A stretch of DNA of 64,000 bases from Candidatus Bipolaricaulota bacterium (GTDB lineage: Bacteria; Bipolaricaulota; Bipolaricaulia; Bipolaricaulales; Bipolaricaulaceae). The position numbers were made by a program, and so were the translations under genes. The stretch is taken from assembly GCA_014360985.1 (NCBI GenBank), contig JACIWK010000011.1:1-64000 (forward strand), given 5' to 3'. Below are positions 51,053 through 58,633 of this stretch, piece by piece; within the stretch, counting starts at the first letter, position 1; every line of letters starts with the position of its first letter. The notes under the pieces are model-generated. The model had not been told where the DNA came from and made no database searches. It saw nothing but the letters and a program-made list of their open reading frames with translations.

Positions 51053-52068
51053 CCTGGGGGAGGAACGACCACGCTCTCGTAGGGGATGGGCAAGCGGAGG
51101 TACTTCTTCCCCACCGCCCACGTCATCACCCGATCGTAGATCTCCCGATCGAGCGGCCCCGGCTCGGGGAAGACCGGGATCCCGATCGCCGCGATCGCGG
51201 CCTCGATCTCAGCCCGCGTCTCGGGGTCCGCCTGCTCCAGCTCAACGCCGGGGAAGAACAGGTCCACCGCCACCGGAAGGGCATCGGCCACGACCTCGTC
51301 GCGCGCCGCGTCGTTCAGGCGGCTCACCGCCCGCCGCAGCCCACGCAGGAAGGCAGCGACCAGCTCCGGCTCTCTCTCCACAACCGAGCGGCGAACGACG
51401 ATGACCTCGGGGGGGAGGCTCTCCCCCGGAATCCAGCGCAGCGCCACAAGCTCCGGCTTCCCTGGATAACCGAAGGTCACGACGTAATCCACGTAAGGCT
51501 GGGGGAGGACCCCCACCGCGACCATCCCCAGGAGCACCCACGACGCATTGGTGAGGAGGTTGTCCTGCCCAATGTACAGGTCGGACGGGACCGCGACCCC
51601 CTCCTCTTGAAACACGGTGTCCATCACGAACTCGAGGTCCGACTGGCGTGGGAGCGCGATCTGCAGCCGCTGGCCATTGCGGAGGCGGGTCAGGAGATCT
51701 CCCCAGGTCTCGATGCGGGAGAACGTGGCCGGGGTAAGGATCGCCAGGTGATCGGCCTCCGCCTGGGGGGCATACGCGACGACGAGGAGCGCCGCCTCGC
51801 GGGGGACGCTCGCCACGAGGAGGAGCGCTGCGGTGAGATCGGAGACCATCACATCGACCTGGCCAGCCTGGAAGGCGAGCATCCGATCCCGCTGACTGGG
51901 AAGGGGGATCATCTCGATCTCGACTCCCTCCTCCTCAAATAGGCCCCACACCTCCCCCATCACGATCGGAACGGCGCCAAGCGCCGGCGGAAGCGATACT
52001 CTGAGGGGACCAGCGAGGGAAACCAGCGACCACGCGGCGATCACCGCGAGTACGATCAGAGTACGCAT
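51049..52068 (-). CDS. ABC transporter substrate-binding protein, NMT1/THI5-like
   Basis: 339 residues. The ATG at 52068 gives a signal peptide (MRTLIVLAVIAAWSLVSLAG) without a lipobox Cys, so it is a soluble periplasmic protein. LRVSLPPALGAVPIVMGEVWGLFEEEGVEIEM and FQAGQVDVMVSDLTAAL are typical of the NMT1/TauA fold. First gene of the binding protein-ATPase-permease-nadK operon. The promoter at 52077-52105 places the transcription start next to the ATG. Coupling to NAD kinase is unusual and might hint at a cofactor-related ligand, but this is only inference. Confidence 0.86.
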   Translation of the reverse strand: MRTLIVLAVIAAWSLVSLAGPLRVSLPPALGAVPIVMGEVWGLFEEEGVEIEMIPLPSQRDRMLAFQAGQVDVMVSDLTAALLLVASVPREAALLVVAYAPQAEADHLAILTPATFSRIETWGDLLTRLRNGQRLQIALPRQSDLEFVMDTVFQEEGVAVPSDLYIGQDNLLTNASWVLLGMVAVGVLPQPYVDYVVTFGYPGKPELVALRWIPGESLPPEVIVVRRSVVEREPELVAAFLRGLRRAVSRLNDAARDEVVADALPVAVDLFFPGVELEQADPETRAEIEAAIAAIGIPVFPEPGPLDREIYDRVMTWAVGKKYLRLPIPYESVVVPPPG

Positions 52069-52076
52069 GGTGTCGC

Positions 52077-52105
52077 ATTGTACGCGCACACCTGTGGCCC
52101 AGCAA
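52077..52105 (-). promoter_or_regulatory. Promoter of the ABC transporter-nadK operon, leaderless
   Basis: TTGCTG (52105-52100), a 17-bp spacer and TACAAT (52082-52077) on the minus strand; the ATG at 52068 is 8 nt beyond the -10 and there is no Shine-Dalgarno sequence. Confidence 0.65.
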
Positions 52106-52245
52106 TCGGCGGGCCCTGGTCCCGGCTCGTTGTGCCTCGCCGGGGGGAATGGGAGGCTCCGGGGTTGAGACCAGACCTCACCGCCGGGGCCATCGAGGGG
52201 ATCGGTGGCTTCGCGGCGCGTTGCCCGTACCCAGTGCACGTCCCA

Positions 52246-53088
52246 TCACGCATCACGCGGAGAACCGCCATCGCGCAGGCCGTGGATGAGCCCATCGGCA
52301 GCGGGGCCCATGACCTCCGGGATGTACCCCCCTTCAAGGACGGCGAACGTGGGCAGCTTCCGCTCCCCAAGCACGTACCCGATGTCGTAGAACGCGTCCA
52401 CGTCCAGTCCCAACGAAGCCAGCGGATCCTCCTGGTACGTGTCGAACCCCACCGAGATCGCGAGCTCATCGTGGGTGGGGCCGGCCGCAGCGAGGGCCTG
52501 CTCCAGGGTTTCCACGTAGAGGGCCTTGCCGCACCGCGGGGGGAGAGGATAGTTGAGGCAGTTGCCGCGCGACTCGTGGCCCGTGCCGGGGTAGTTGTAG
52601 ATGCGGTGGAGCGAGATGTAGGTCACGGCCGGATCGCCGTAGAACACGGCCTCGGTGCCATTCCCGTGGTGCCCGTCGATGTCCACGATCAAGGTTCGCT
52701 TTCCGGACCGGCGCACCGCGATCGCGATGTTGTTGTAATAGCAGAACCCGCCCAAGAACGAGGGCCCCGCGTGATGGCCCGGCGGGCGGAGGATGGAGAA
52801 CCCATGGCGCTGCTGGGCGAGGACGGCCCCGCCCGCGGCGAGGCGCGCGTAGAACCCGATGTTGGGGTAGGGCGGGCAGTCCGGATCGCGGAAGTCCCCG
52901 CTTTCGACGCGGCGGATGTGGTCGGGGGTATGGACGGAGAGGAGATCCTCGTCGGTAGCGGGGGACGGCCCCACAAACGGGTAGCCTGCCCGAGCCAGGT
53001 AGTGCTGGAGCATCCGCACCCGCGCCGGCCCCTCGGGGTGCCCCACCGCGTGGTACTCGAGGCACCTCTCGTCGAAAATGATGTCCAT
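52246..53088 (-). CDS. Histone deacetylase-family (acetylpolyamine/acetoin-type) amidohydrolase
   Basis: 280 residues. Zinc and catalytic features are RPPGHHAGP (tandem His), VDIDGHHGNGT (Asp and His ligands) and SVGFDTYQEDPL (third ligand Asp); FAVLEGGY near the end holds the usual glycine-rich site. The family removes acetyl groups from acetyl-lysine or acetylpolyamines. The start codon shares a CATG with the divergent maf gene, so neither gene has a separate upstream region. A CATAAT hexamer at 53100-53105 within maf could be its -10. Confidence 0.9.
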   Translation of the reverse strand: MDIIFDERCLEYHAVGHPEGPARVRMLQHYLARAGYPFVGPSPATDEDLLSVHTPDHIRRVESGDFRDPDCPPYPNIGFYARLAAGGAVLAQQRHGFSILRPPGHHAGPSFLGGFCYYNNIAIAVRRSGKRTLIVDIDGHHGNGTEAVFYGDPAVTYISLHRIYNYPGTGHESRGNCLNYPLPPRCGKALYVETLEQALAAAGPTHDELAISVGFDTYQEDPLASLGLDVDAFYDIGYVLGERKLPTFAVLEGGYIPEVMGPAADGLIHGLRDGGSPRDA

Positions 53089-53692
53089 GGCCGAGCATCA
53101 TTATGGGAGCCCCACCCCTGCTGGGCAACGCGTCGTCCTCGCCTCGACCAGCCCGCGCCGAAGCTCGCTCCTGAAGCTCCTTGGAGTGCAGTTCACCGTC
53201 GTCAGGCCGGACGTGGAGGAAGGGGAGATCCGCATGCCACAGGACCTCCTCACCGTCGCCCGCCGCAAGGCGGAACGCGCACGGGAACGCCATCCACAAG
53301 CAATCGTGATCGGGGCGGACACAGGGGTGTTCCGGGACGGCCGGCCGTACGGCAAGCCGCGCAATGTGGAGGAGGCGCGGGCCACGTTGGCCGCCCTCGC
53401 GGGAGGGTGGCACTCCGTGTTCACCGGGCTTGCCCTCCTCGCCCCCCACGCCGAGCGCGCGGACTTGGCAGAAACGCGGGTCCTGGTCAAGCCCCTCAGC
53501 GAAGAGGAGATCGCGTGGTACCTCTCCCGAGAGGACGTCCTCGACAAGGCGGGGGCGTATGCGATCCAGGGAGGGGCAGCGCCGTTTGTGGAGCGGATCG
53601 AGGGCGACTACTTCAACGTGATGGGCCTCCCCCTCTCCCTCCTCTACCAGCGGCTCCGGGAGCTGGGGTGGCGACCGGGGAGGGAGCGATGA
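53087..53692 (+). CDS. Maf-family nucleoside triphosphate pyrophosphatase
   Basis: About 201 residues. VVLASTSPRRSSLLKLLG with the SxSPRR motif, VIGADTGVF, GKPRNVEEAR, and the AYAIQGGAAPFVERIEGDYFNVMGLPL block are standard Maf. It hydrolyses non-canonical or excess NTPs to NMPs. The final block is closest to the dTTP/UTP-specific YhdE type. Three in-frame ATGs (53078, 53081, 53087) are possible; I use the last, which overlaps the HDAC start codon in one CATG. The stop overlaps the next gene by 4 bp. Confidence 0.9.
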   Translation: MAEHHYGSPTPAGQRVVLASTSPRRSSLLKLLGVQFTVVRPDVEEGEIRMPQDLLTVARRKAERARERHPQAIVIGADTGVFRDGRPYGKPRNVEEARATLAALAGGWHSVFTGLALLAPHAERADLAETRVLVKPLSEEEIAWYLSREDVLDKAGAYAIQGGAAPFVERIEGDYFNVMGLPLSLLYQRLRELGWRPGRER

Positions 53693-54591
53693 CCCACCCC
53701 CTCTACCTCGACCTCACCGCGACCGAGCTCAAGGCCCGCGCCGCGGAGCTGCGGGCCCTGGCCTCCCCATGCCGCCTCTGTCCGCGGGAGTGCGGGGCCC
53801 ACCGCGAGCGGGGGGAGCGGGGGTTCTGCCGAGCCGGGCTCGCCCCATGGGTGGCGAGCTTCGGCCCCCACTTCGGCGAGGAGGACGTGCTGGTCGGAGA
53901 AGGGGGGTCGGGAGCGATCTTCCTCTCCGGGTGCAACCTTCATTGCCTGTTCTGCCAGAACTACGCGATCTCCCAGCTCGGTGAGGGGGAGGAGATCGGG
54001 ATCCACGACCTGGCGCGGATCATGCTCCGGCTGCAGGAGGTGGGGTGCGAGAACGTGAACCTCGTCACCCCCACCCACCAGGCCCCCCAGATCGTGGCCG
54101 CCCTCGCCCTGGCCCGCGACGAAGGCCTGCGGCTGCCCCTTGTGTGGAACTGCGGCGGGTACGAGTCGGTGGACACGCTGCGCCTCCTGGCGGGGATCGT
54201 CGACATCTACATGCCGGACTTCAAGTACGGGGACAACGCGATCGCCGCCGAGCTCTCGGGCGCGCCGGACTACGTGGAGCGAGCCCGGGACGCGCTCCGG
54301 GAGATGCACCGCCAGGTGGGGGACCTCATCGTGGAGGACGGGATCGCCGTGCACGGCCTCCTCGTCCGCCACCTCGTCCTCCCCGATGGGCTCGCGGGCT
54401 CGGAGGCCGTTCTCACGTTCATCGCCCGCGAGATCTCGCCAGACACGTTCGTCAACGTGATGGCCCAGTACCGACCCACCCACCGGGCACGGGAGTGCCC
54501 CACGCTTGCCCGCCGCCCCACAGCCGCGGAGTACGAGCGCGCCCTCGACATCGCCCGTCGGTCGGGGCTTCACCGCGCAGGCCCACACTGA
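53689..54591 (+). CDS. PflX/COG1313-like radical SAM protein
   Basis: 300 residues. An N-terminal cysteine set CRLCPRECGAHR, with another Cys in GFCRAG, precedes the cluster motif CNLHCLFCQNYAIS near residue 83. The VNLVTPTHQAP, WNCGGYES and DIYMPDFKYGDN segments match the COG1313 family, which is related to pyruvate formate-lyase activating enzymes but has no proven substrate. The ATG overlaps the maf stop. No glycyl radical enzyme lies in the window. Confidence 0.87.
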   Translation: MTHPLYLDLTATELKARAAELRALASPCRLCPRECGAHRERGERGFCRAGLAPWVASFGPHFGEEDVLVGEGGSGAIFLSGCNLHCLFCQNYAISQLGEGEEIGIHDLARIMLRLQEVGCENVNLVTPTHQAPQIVAALALARDEGLRLPLVWNCGGYESVDTLRLLAGIVDIYMPDFKYGDNAIAAELSGAPDYVERARDALREMHRQVGDLIVEDGIAVHGLLVRHLVLPDGLAGSEAVLTFIAREISPDTFVNVMAQYRPTHRARECPTLARRPTAAEYERALDIARRSGLHRAGPH

Positions 54592-54592
54592 C

Positions 54593-54621
54593 TTGAATCC
54601 GAGATCGATTTGGGCAATGAT
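54593..54621 (+). promoter_or_regulatory. Promoter of the serine-biosynthesis cluster
   Basis: TTGAAT (54593-54598), a 17-bp spacer and AATGAT (54616-54621), followed by AAGGAGGGG and the ATG at 54654. Confidence 0.5.
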
Positions 54622-54653
54622 CCCCGCGACGAGACCCACCCAAGGAGGGGTTC

Positions 54654-55730
54654 ATGCGTAACGTGCACAGCAAACTGTTCACCCCTGGGCCGACCGAGGT
54701 TCGCCCGGAGATCCTGCAGGCCATGGCCACTCCCCAGATCTACCACCGTTCCCCCGAGTTCCGCGAGCTGTACGCGGAGCTCCAACCCAAGCTCCAGAAG
54801 TTCCTGTACACAGAGCAGACGGTGCTCCTGCTCACCTCCTCGTCCACCGGGGCGATGGAAGCGGCGGTCCAGAACTGTGTGGGAAAGAAGTGCCTCAACT
54901 TCGTGAACGGGGCGTTCTCCAAGCGGTGGCACGAGATCACGGCCGCGTGCGGAATCCCGTGCGAGGCGCTCGAGGTGCCGTGGAACGTGGCGATCAAGCC
55001 GGAGATGGTGGAGGAGAAGCTCGCCGGCGGGGAGTTCGACGCAGTGACCCTGGTCTACAATGAGACCTCGACCGGGCTCATGAACCCCCTCCCCCAGATC
55101 GCGGAGGTGGTGCGGAAGTTCCCCGATGTCCTCCTCCTCGTGGACGCGGTGTCGGCGATGGGGGGCGTGAAGATCGAATTCGACGCCCTCGGCCTCGACG
55201 TGTGCTTGGCCGGGGTCCAGAAGGCGCTCGCCCTCCCGGCCGGGCTCGCCGTGTGCGCGGTCTCCGACCGTGCCCTGAAGCGAGCCGAGGCGATCAAGCC
55301 CCGCACCTACTACTTCAGCTTCCCGGTGATGGTGAAGTCCCACAAGAAGAACGAGACCCCCGCCACCCCGTCCATCCCGCACCTGTTCGCCCTCAACGCC
55401 CAGCTCGATGCGATGTTCGCCGAAGGCCTCGACCGCCGGTTCGCCCGCCATGAGGCGATGGCGTCCGCGGTCCAACGTTGGGCCAAGCAGCACTTCGACA
55501 TCTACCCCGAGGAAGGGTACTGGTCGCAGACGGTGAGCTGTATCACCAACACCCGCGGCATCTCCGTGGACGACCTGAACAAGACGTTGGTTCAGGAACA
55601 CGGGATGCGGATCTCCAACGGGTATGGTGATCTGAAGGGCAGGACGTTCCGCATCGCCCACATGGGCGATCTCACCGTGGCCGACGTCCGCGGGCTCTTG
55701 GCGACGATCGACGCCATCCTCGGGCTCTAG
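54654..55730 (+). CDS. Class V aminotransferase (serine-glyoxylate/phosphoserine aminotransferase type)
   Basis: 358 residues of fold-type I. FTPGPTEVRPEILQAM at the start, LTSSSTGAMEAAV (phosphate site), ETSTGLMNPL, VDAVSAMGG and the PLP lysine K190 in AGVQKALALP define the alanine/serine-glyoxylate aminotransferase group. In anaerobes and thermophiles such proteins sit beside serA and are thought to act as phosphoserine aminotransferases. The gene order here (this, serA, DUF1015) supports that reading. It starts the cluster after AAGGAGGGG. Confidence 0.88.
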   Translation: MRNVHSKLFTPGPTEVRPEILQAMATPQIYHRSPEFRELYAELQPKLQKFLYTEQTVLLLTSSSTGAMEAAVQNCVGKKCLNFVNGAFSKRWHEITAACGIPCEALEVPWNVAIKPEMVEEKLAGGEFDAVTLVYNETSTGLMNPLPQIAEVVRKFPDVLLLVDAVSAMGGVKIEFDALGLDVCLAGVQKALALPAGLAVCAVSDRALKRAEAIKPRTYYFSFPVMVKSHKKNETPATPSIPHLFALNAQLDAMFAEGLDRRFARHEAMASAVQRWAKQHFDIYPEEGYWSQTVSCITNTRGISVDDLNKTLVQEHGMRISNGYGDLKGRTFRIAHMGDLTVADVRGLLATIDAILGL

Positions 55731-55739
55731 GGAGGGAAG

Positions 55740-56648
55740 ATGCGCGTTCTCATCTGCGATCCTTTGGCGGAGAACGCCCTCGCCCGGCTCCGGGAGGGAG
55801 GGGTCGAAGTGACGGTGAAGACGGGAATGTCCCCGGAGGAGCTGGCCCATGAGCTCGCTCAGGGCTACGAGGCGATCGTCGTCCGCTCCGCGACGAAGGT
55901 CCGCAAGCCCGCGCTCGATGCCGCGGTGGGCCTCAAGCTCATCGTCCGCGCCGGGGTCGGCCTGGACAATGTCGATGCCGACCATGCGCGGGCGAAGGGG
56001 ATCGAGGTCGTGAACACCCCGAGGGCGAGCTCGGACTCCGTGGCCGAGCTCGCCCTCGCCCACATGTTCGCCCTCGCCCGCTCCCTCCCCCAGGCCACCC
56101 AGTCCATCCGCGACGGGAAATGGGAGAAGAAGGCGTTCGTGGGGATCGAGCTTCAGGGGAGGACCCTCGGCGTGGTGGGGATCGGGCGGATCGGCCAGGC
56201 GCTGGCCCGGCGGGCGCTCGCTTTGGGGATGAAGGTCATTGCCTCCGACAAGTTCGTCATCCAGTCTCCCCTCCCCGAGGTGCCACTCATCCCACTGCCC
56301 GACCTCCTCGCCCAGAGCGATTTCGTCTCCCTCCATGTCCCCGCCGATCCGGCGGGACCGGTGATCGGCGCGGCCGAGATCGCCCGGATGAAGGACGGGG
56401 CGTACCTCATCAACTGCGCGCGGGGCGAGGTGGTGGATGAGGGGGCGCTGCTGGCTGCCCTCCGCTCGGGCAAGCTCGCCGGGGCGGGGCTCGATGTGTT
56501 CGCGGTCGAGCCGCCCACGAACCTGGAACTCGTCCGCCATCCCAAGGTCACCCTCACCCCCCACATCGGGGCCCAGACCCGCGAGGCCCAGGAGCGGATC
56601 GGGGGCGAGGTGGTGGAGATCCTCCTCCAGCGCGCGCGGGCCGGCTGA
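55740..56648 (+). CDS. serA: D-3-phosphoglycerate dehydrogenase (short form)
   Basis: 302 residues, the short type without ACT or ASB regulatory domains. The NAD fold shows LGVVGIGRIGQALARRA. Catalytic features are INCARGEVVDE, DVFAVEPP and TPHIGAQTREAQ with the catalytic His. It oxidises 3-phosphoglycerate to phosphohydroxypyruvate, the first step of serine synthesis. It lies 9 bp after the aminotransferase and 2 bp before DUF1015. Lack of an ACT domain means there is no built-in serine feedback. Confidence 0.9.
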   Translation: MRVLICDPLAENALARLREGGVEVTVKTGMSPEELAHELAQGYEAIVVRSATKVRKPALDAAVGLKLIVRAGVGLDNVDADHARAKGIEVVNTPRASSDSVAELALAHMFALARSLPQATQSIRDGKWEKKAFVGIELQGRTLGVVGIGRIGQALARRALALGMKVIASDKFVIQSPLPEVPLIPLPDLLAQSDFVSLHVPADPAGPVIGAAEIARMKDGAYLINCARGEVVDEGALLAALRSGKLAGAGLDVFAVEPPTNLELVRHPKVTLTPHIGAQTREAQERIGGEVVEILLQRARAG

Positions 56649-56650
56649 CG

Positions 56651-57946
56651 ATGGCCGTCATCCACCCGTTCCGCGGCCTCCGCTACAACCCCGCTGTCGT
56701 GAGGGACCTGTCGCGCGTCGTCACCCAGCCCTACGACCGGATCGGACCGGACGAGGAGCGGGAGTACCTTCGCCGTTCCCCCTACAGCTTCGTCCGTCTG
56801 ATCGGGACGAAGTCCCCGCCGCCGGACGAGGCCGACTACGCCCGTCGAGCCCAGGTCCTCCAAGCGTGGATTCGCGATCGAATCCTAGTCCAGGACGAGA
56901 AGCCCGGGGTCTATTTCTACCGCCAGTCGTTCACCCACAGTGGGCAGAGCCTCGTCCGGACCGGGATCATCGCCCTCCTCGACCTCAGCCAAAGCGGGGC
57001 GAAGGCCCACGAGCACACCCTGCGTGGTCCCAAGGAGGACCGGCTGAAGCTGTTTCGGGCCACGGAGGCTCACCTCGAGCACATCTTCCTCCTCTACCGC
57101 GACCCGGCCCGGGCGGCGACCACGGCTGCCGAGCGGGCGGTGGCCGGCCGGCTCTCCGATGCCACGGCAAAGGACGAGTTCGGGAACACCCACGAGCTGT
57201 GGCACATCGCAGATCCAAACACGGTGCAGATCGTCCAGGATGCACTGCTCCCGCTCGACCTGTACATCGCCGACGGGCACCACCGGTTCGAGACCGCGCA
57301 GGCGTTCATGCGGGAGTGCCTCGCCAAGGGATGGAAACCCGCATCCCCCCAGAGCTTCACGGCGTTGCCCGTCACCCTGGTCAACGTGGAGGAGCCGGGA
57401 TGCGTCATCCGCCCCACCCCGCGTGTCGTCCGCGACCTCCCCGCGTTCTCCCCGCAGGCGTTCCTTGCGGCGGCGCGGGGGGAGTTCGCCGTGGCGGAGC
57501 TCGGCTCGCTCGCCGAGGCACGGGAGTTCCTGGCGAGCGCCGTGGGGAAGGAGCACGCCTTCGTGCTCTACACCGAGGGAAGGTTTTGGTCCCTCGTCCT
57601 CCACGACGAGAACCGGCTCCGCCTCATCCCCGGCGACCACCCCCTGGCCTGGAAGAAGCTCGACGTGGCGATCCTCCACAAGGCGCTCCTCGAGCCGATT
57701 CTCGGGATCGACGACGAGGCCCTCGCCCGCCAGTCCCACGTGGACTACGCTCACACGGACGAGGAGGCGGTCGCCCTCGTGGACGCGGGGAAGGGGCAAG
57801 CCGCGTTCCTGCTCAACCCCACTCGGGTCGAGGAGGTCCTCGCGATCGCCGACCTCGGGGTCTCGATGCCCCAGAAGTCGACCGACTTCTACCCCAAGCT
57901 CCTCTCGGGGCTCGTGGCGATGACGATGGACATCGAAAAGCCATGA
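56651..57946 (+). CDS. DUF1015 family protein linked to serine synthesis
   Basis: 431 residues. VIHPFRGLRYNP and VVTQPYDRIGPDE at the start, HEHTLRGPKEDRLKL, and IADGHHRFETAQAF around residue 212 are DUF1015 hallmarks. The DGHHR motif recalls the ParB/Srx-fold serine kinase SerK and SbnI, where a DGHHR-like motif forms the active site. The gene directly follows the class V aminotransferase and serA, and no serB is present. A role in the last step, interconverting phosphoserine and serine, is therefore plausible but unproven here. Confidence 0.85.
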   Translation: MAVIHPFRGLRYNPAVVRDLSRVVTQPYDRIGPDEEREYLRRSPYSFVRLIGTKSPPPDEADYARRAQVLQAWIRDRILVQDEKPGVYFYRQSFTHSGQSLVRTGIIALLDLSQSGAKAHEHTLRGPKEDRLKLFRATEAHLEHIFLLYRDPARAATTAAERAVAGRLSDATAKDEFGNTHELWHIADPNTVQIVQDALLPLDLYIADGHHRFETAQAFMRECLAKGWKPASPQSFTALPVTLVNVEEPGCVIRPTPRVVRDLPAFSPQAFLAAARGEFAVAELGSLAEAREFLASAVGKEHAFVLYTEGRFWSLVLHDENRLRLIPGDHPLAWKKLDVAILHKALLEPILGIDDEALARQSHVDYAHTDEEAVALVDAGKGQAAFLLNPTRVEEVLAIADLGVSMPQKSTDFYPKLLSGLVAMTMDIEKP

Positions 57947-57949
57947 TCC

Positions 57950-58015
57950 GTGGACCGTCACGGCCCAAAGACATGCAACGGACCACGGACAACGAACCGC
58001 GAACTACGGTCCTGG
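57950..58015. repeat. Degenerate short-unit repeat running into a gene end
   Basis: TCCGTGGACCGTCACGG, ACGGACCACGGACAACG and CGCGAACTACGG are imperfect copies of the unit seen at 17005-17105 and 23664-23710. The repeat encodes the last ~16 residues of the small membrane protein on the minus strand. Confidence 0.45.
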
Positions 58016-58236
58016 ATTCGCGTGGCGATCCCCAGCAACGCGTGAAGCGTTGCCAGAAGCAAAGTGACGGAGGCCAGCCAACGGTGAACCTTCACCGGCC
58101 GCCGCTTCTTGAGAACCCGCGACAGCCCCATCGCCCCCGCTGTAGCAAGCAGGAACGCGTAGCCGACGATCCCGAGGTAGAAGATGACCGGGTACGGCCC
58201 GAGGTAGTGATAGGCGATCTCGCGTAGGGTGCCCAT
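57958..58236 (-). CDS. Small membrane protein, ferric reductase/cytochrome b561-like
   Basis: 92 residues with two or three membrane segments: YPVIFYLGIVGYAFLLATAGAMGL and, after a basic loop, VHRWLASVTLLLATLHALLGI. Two histidines spaced 14 apart in the second helix (VHRW and TLHA) could bind haem, as in ferric reductase-like and b561 domains. Such domains are normally larger, so this may be a shortened form. It starts 1 bp after the DOMON-protein stop, with GGAGGAG upstream. Its C-terminus is built from repeat sequence. DOMON plus b561 is a known haem-redox pairing. Confidence 0.65.
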   Translation of the reverse strand: MGTLREIAYHYLGPYPVIFYLGIVGYAFLLATAGAMGLSRVLKKRRPVKVHRWLASVTLLLATLHALLGIATRIQDRSSRFVVRGPLHVFGP

Positions 58237-58237
58237 C

Positions 58238-58633
58238 TCACTCCTCCAGCTTCATCTCCACCGACCCGCGGGCGGTGTGCAGCGCCGTGAACGAGGTCGA
58301 AGAGCGGTGGTAGGCGAGGAGCACGGTGTACGTCCGGCCAGGGATGAGCAGCTTGTCCTCGGGATCATTGCTGTCGAGCGGGACCGCGAACTCGACCACG
58401 GTTTGTCCTCCGCTGGCCGTCCCTGCGGCCCGGAGGATGTCCTCCCGCCCGTCGCGGCGGTGCGACGTCGTGCCAGTGCCGAAGTGGTCCTCGATCACAA
58501 GCCCGCCCGGGGTCACCGCGGCGAGGATGTAGTTCGCCCCTTGCATCCGGTTCACCGGGTCGAACCCCGCGGACACCCAGCCCGTGCCCGGGCTGTGTAG
58601 GGCGGTGAACAAGACCAGGGAGAAACGCTGCAT
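58238..58633 (-). CDS. DOMON-domain protein without a signal peptide
   Basis: 131 residues. GTGWVSAGFDPVNRMQGANYI, LAAVTPGGLVIEDHF, VVEFAVPLDSND and LLAYHRSSTSFTALHTARGSVEM follow the DOMON fold, which binds haem or sugar outside the cell. The N-terminal third of a normal DOMON protein and any signal peptide are missing, yet AAGGAGG sits 6 nt before the ATG, so this start looks real. Possibly the first strand was lost and the gene is degenerate. It is coupled to the small haem-membrane candidate downstream. Confidence 0.65.
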   Translation of the reverse strand: MQRFSLVLFTALHSPGTGWVSAGFDPVNRMQGANYILAAVTPGGLVIEDHFGTGTTSHRRDGREDILRAAGTASGGQTVVEFAVPLDSNDPEDKLLIPGRTYTVLLAYHRSSTSFTALHTARGSVEMKLEE

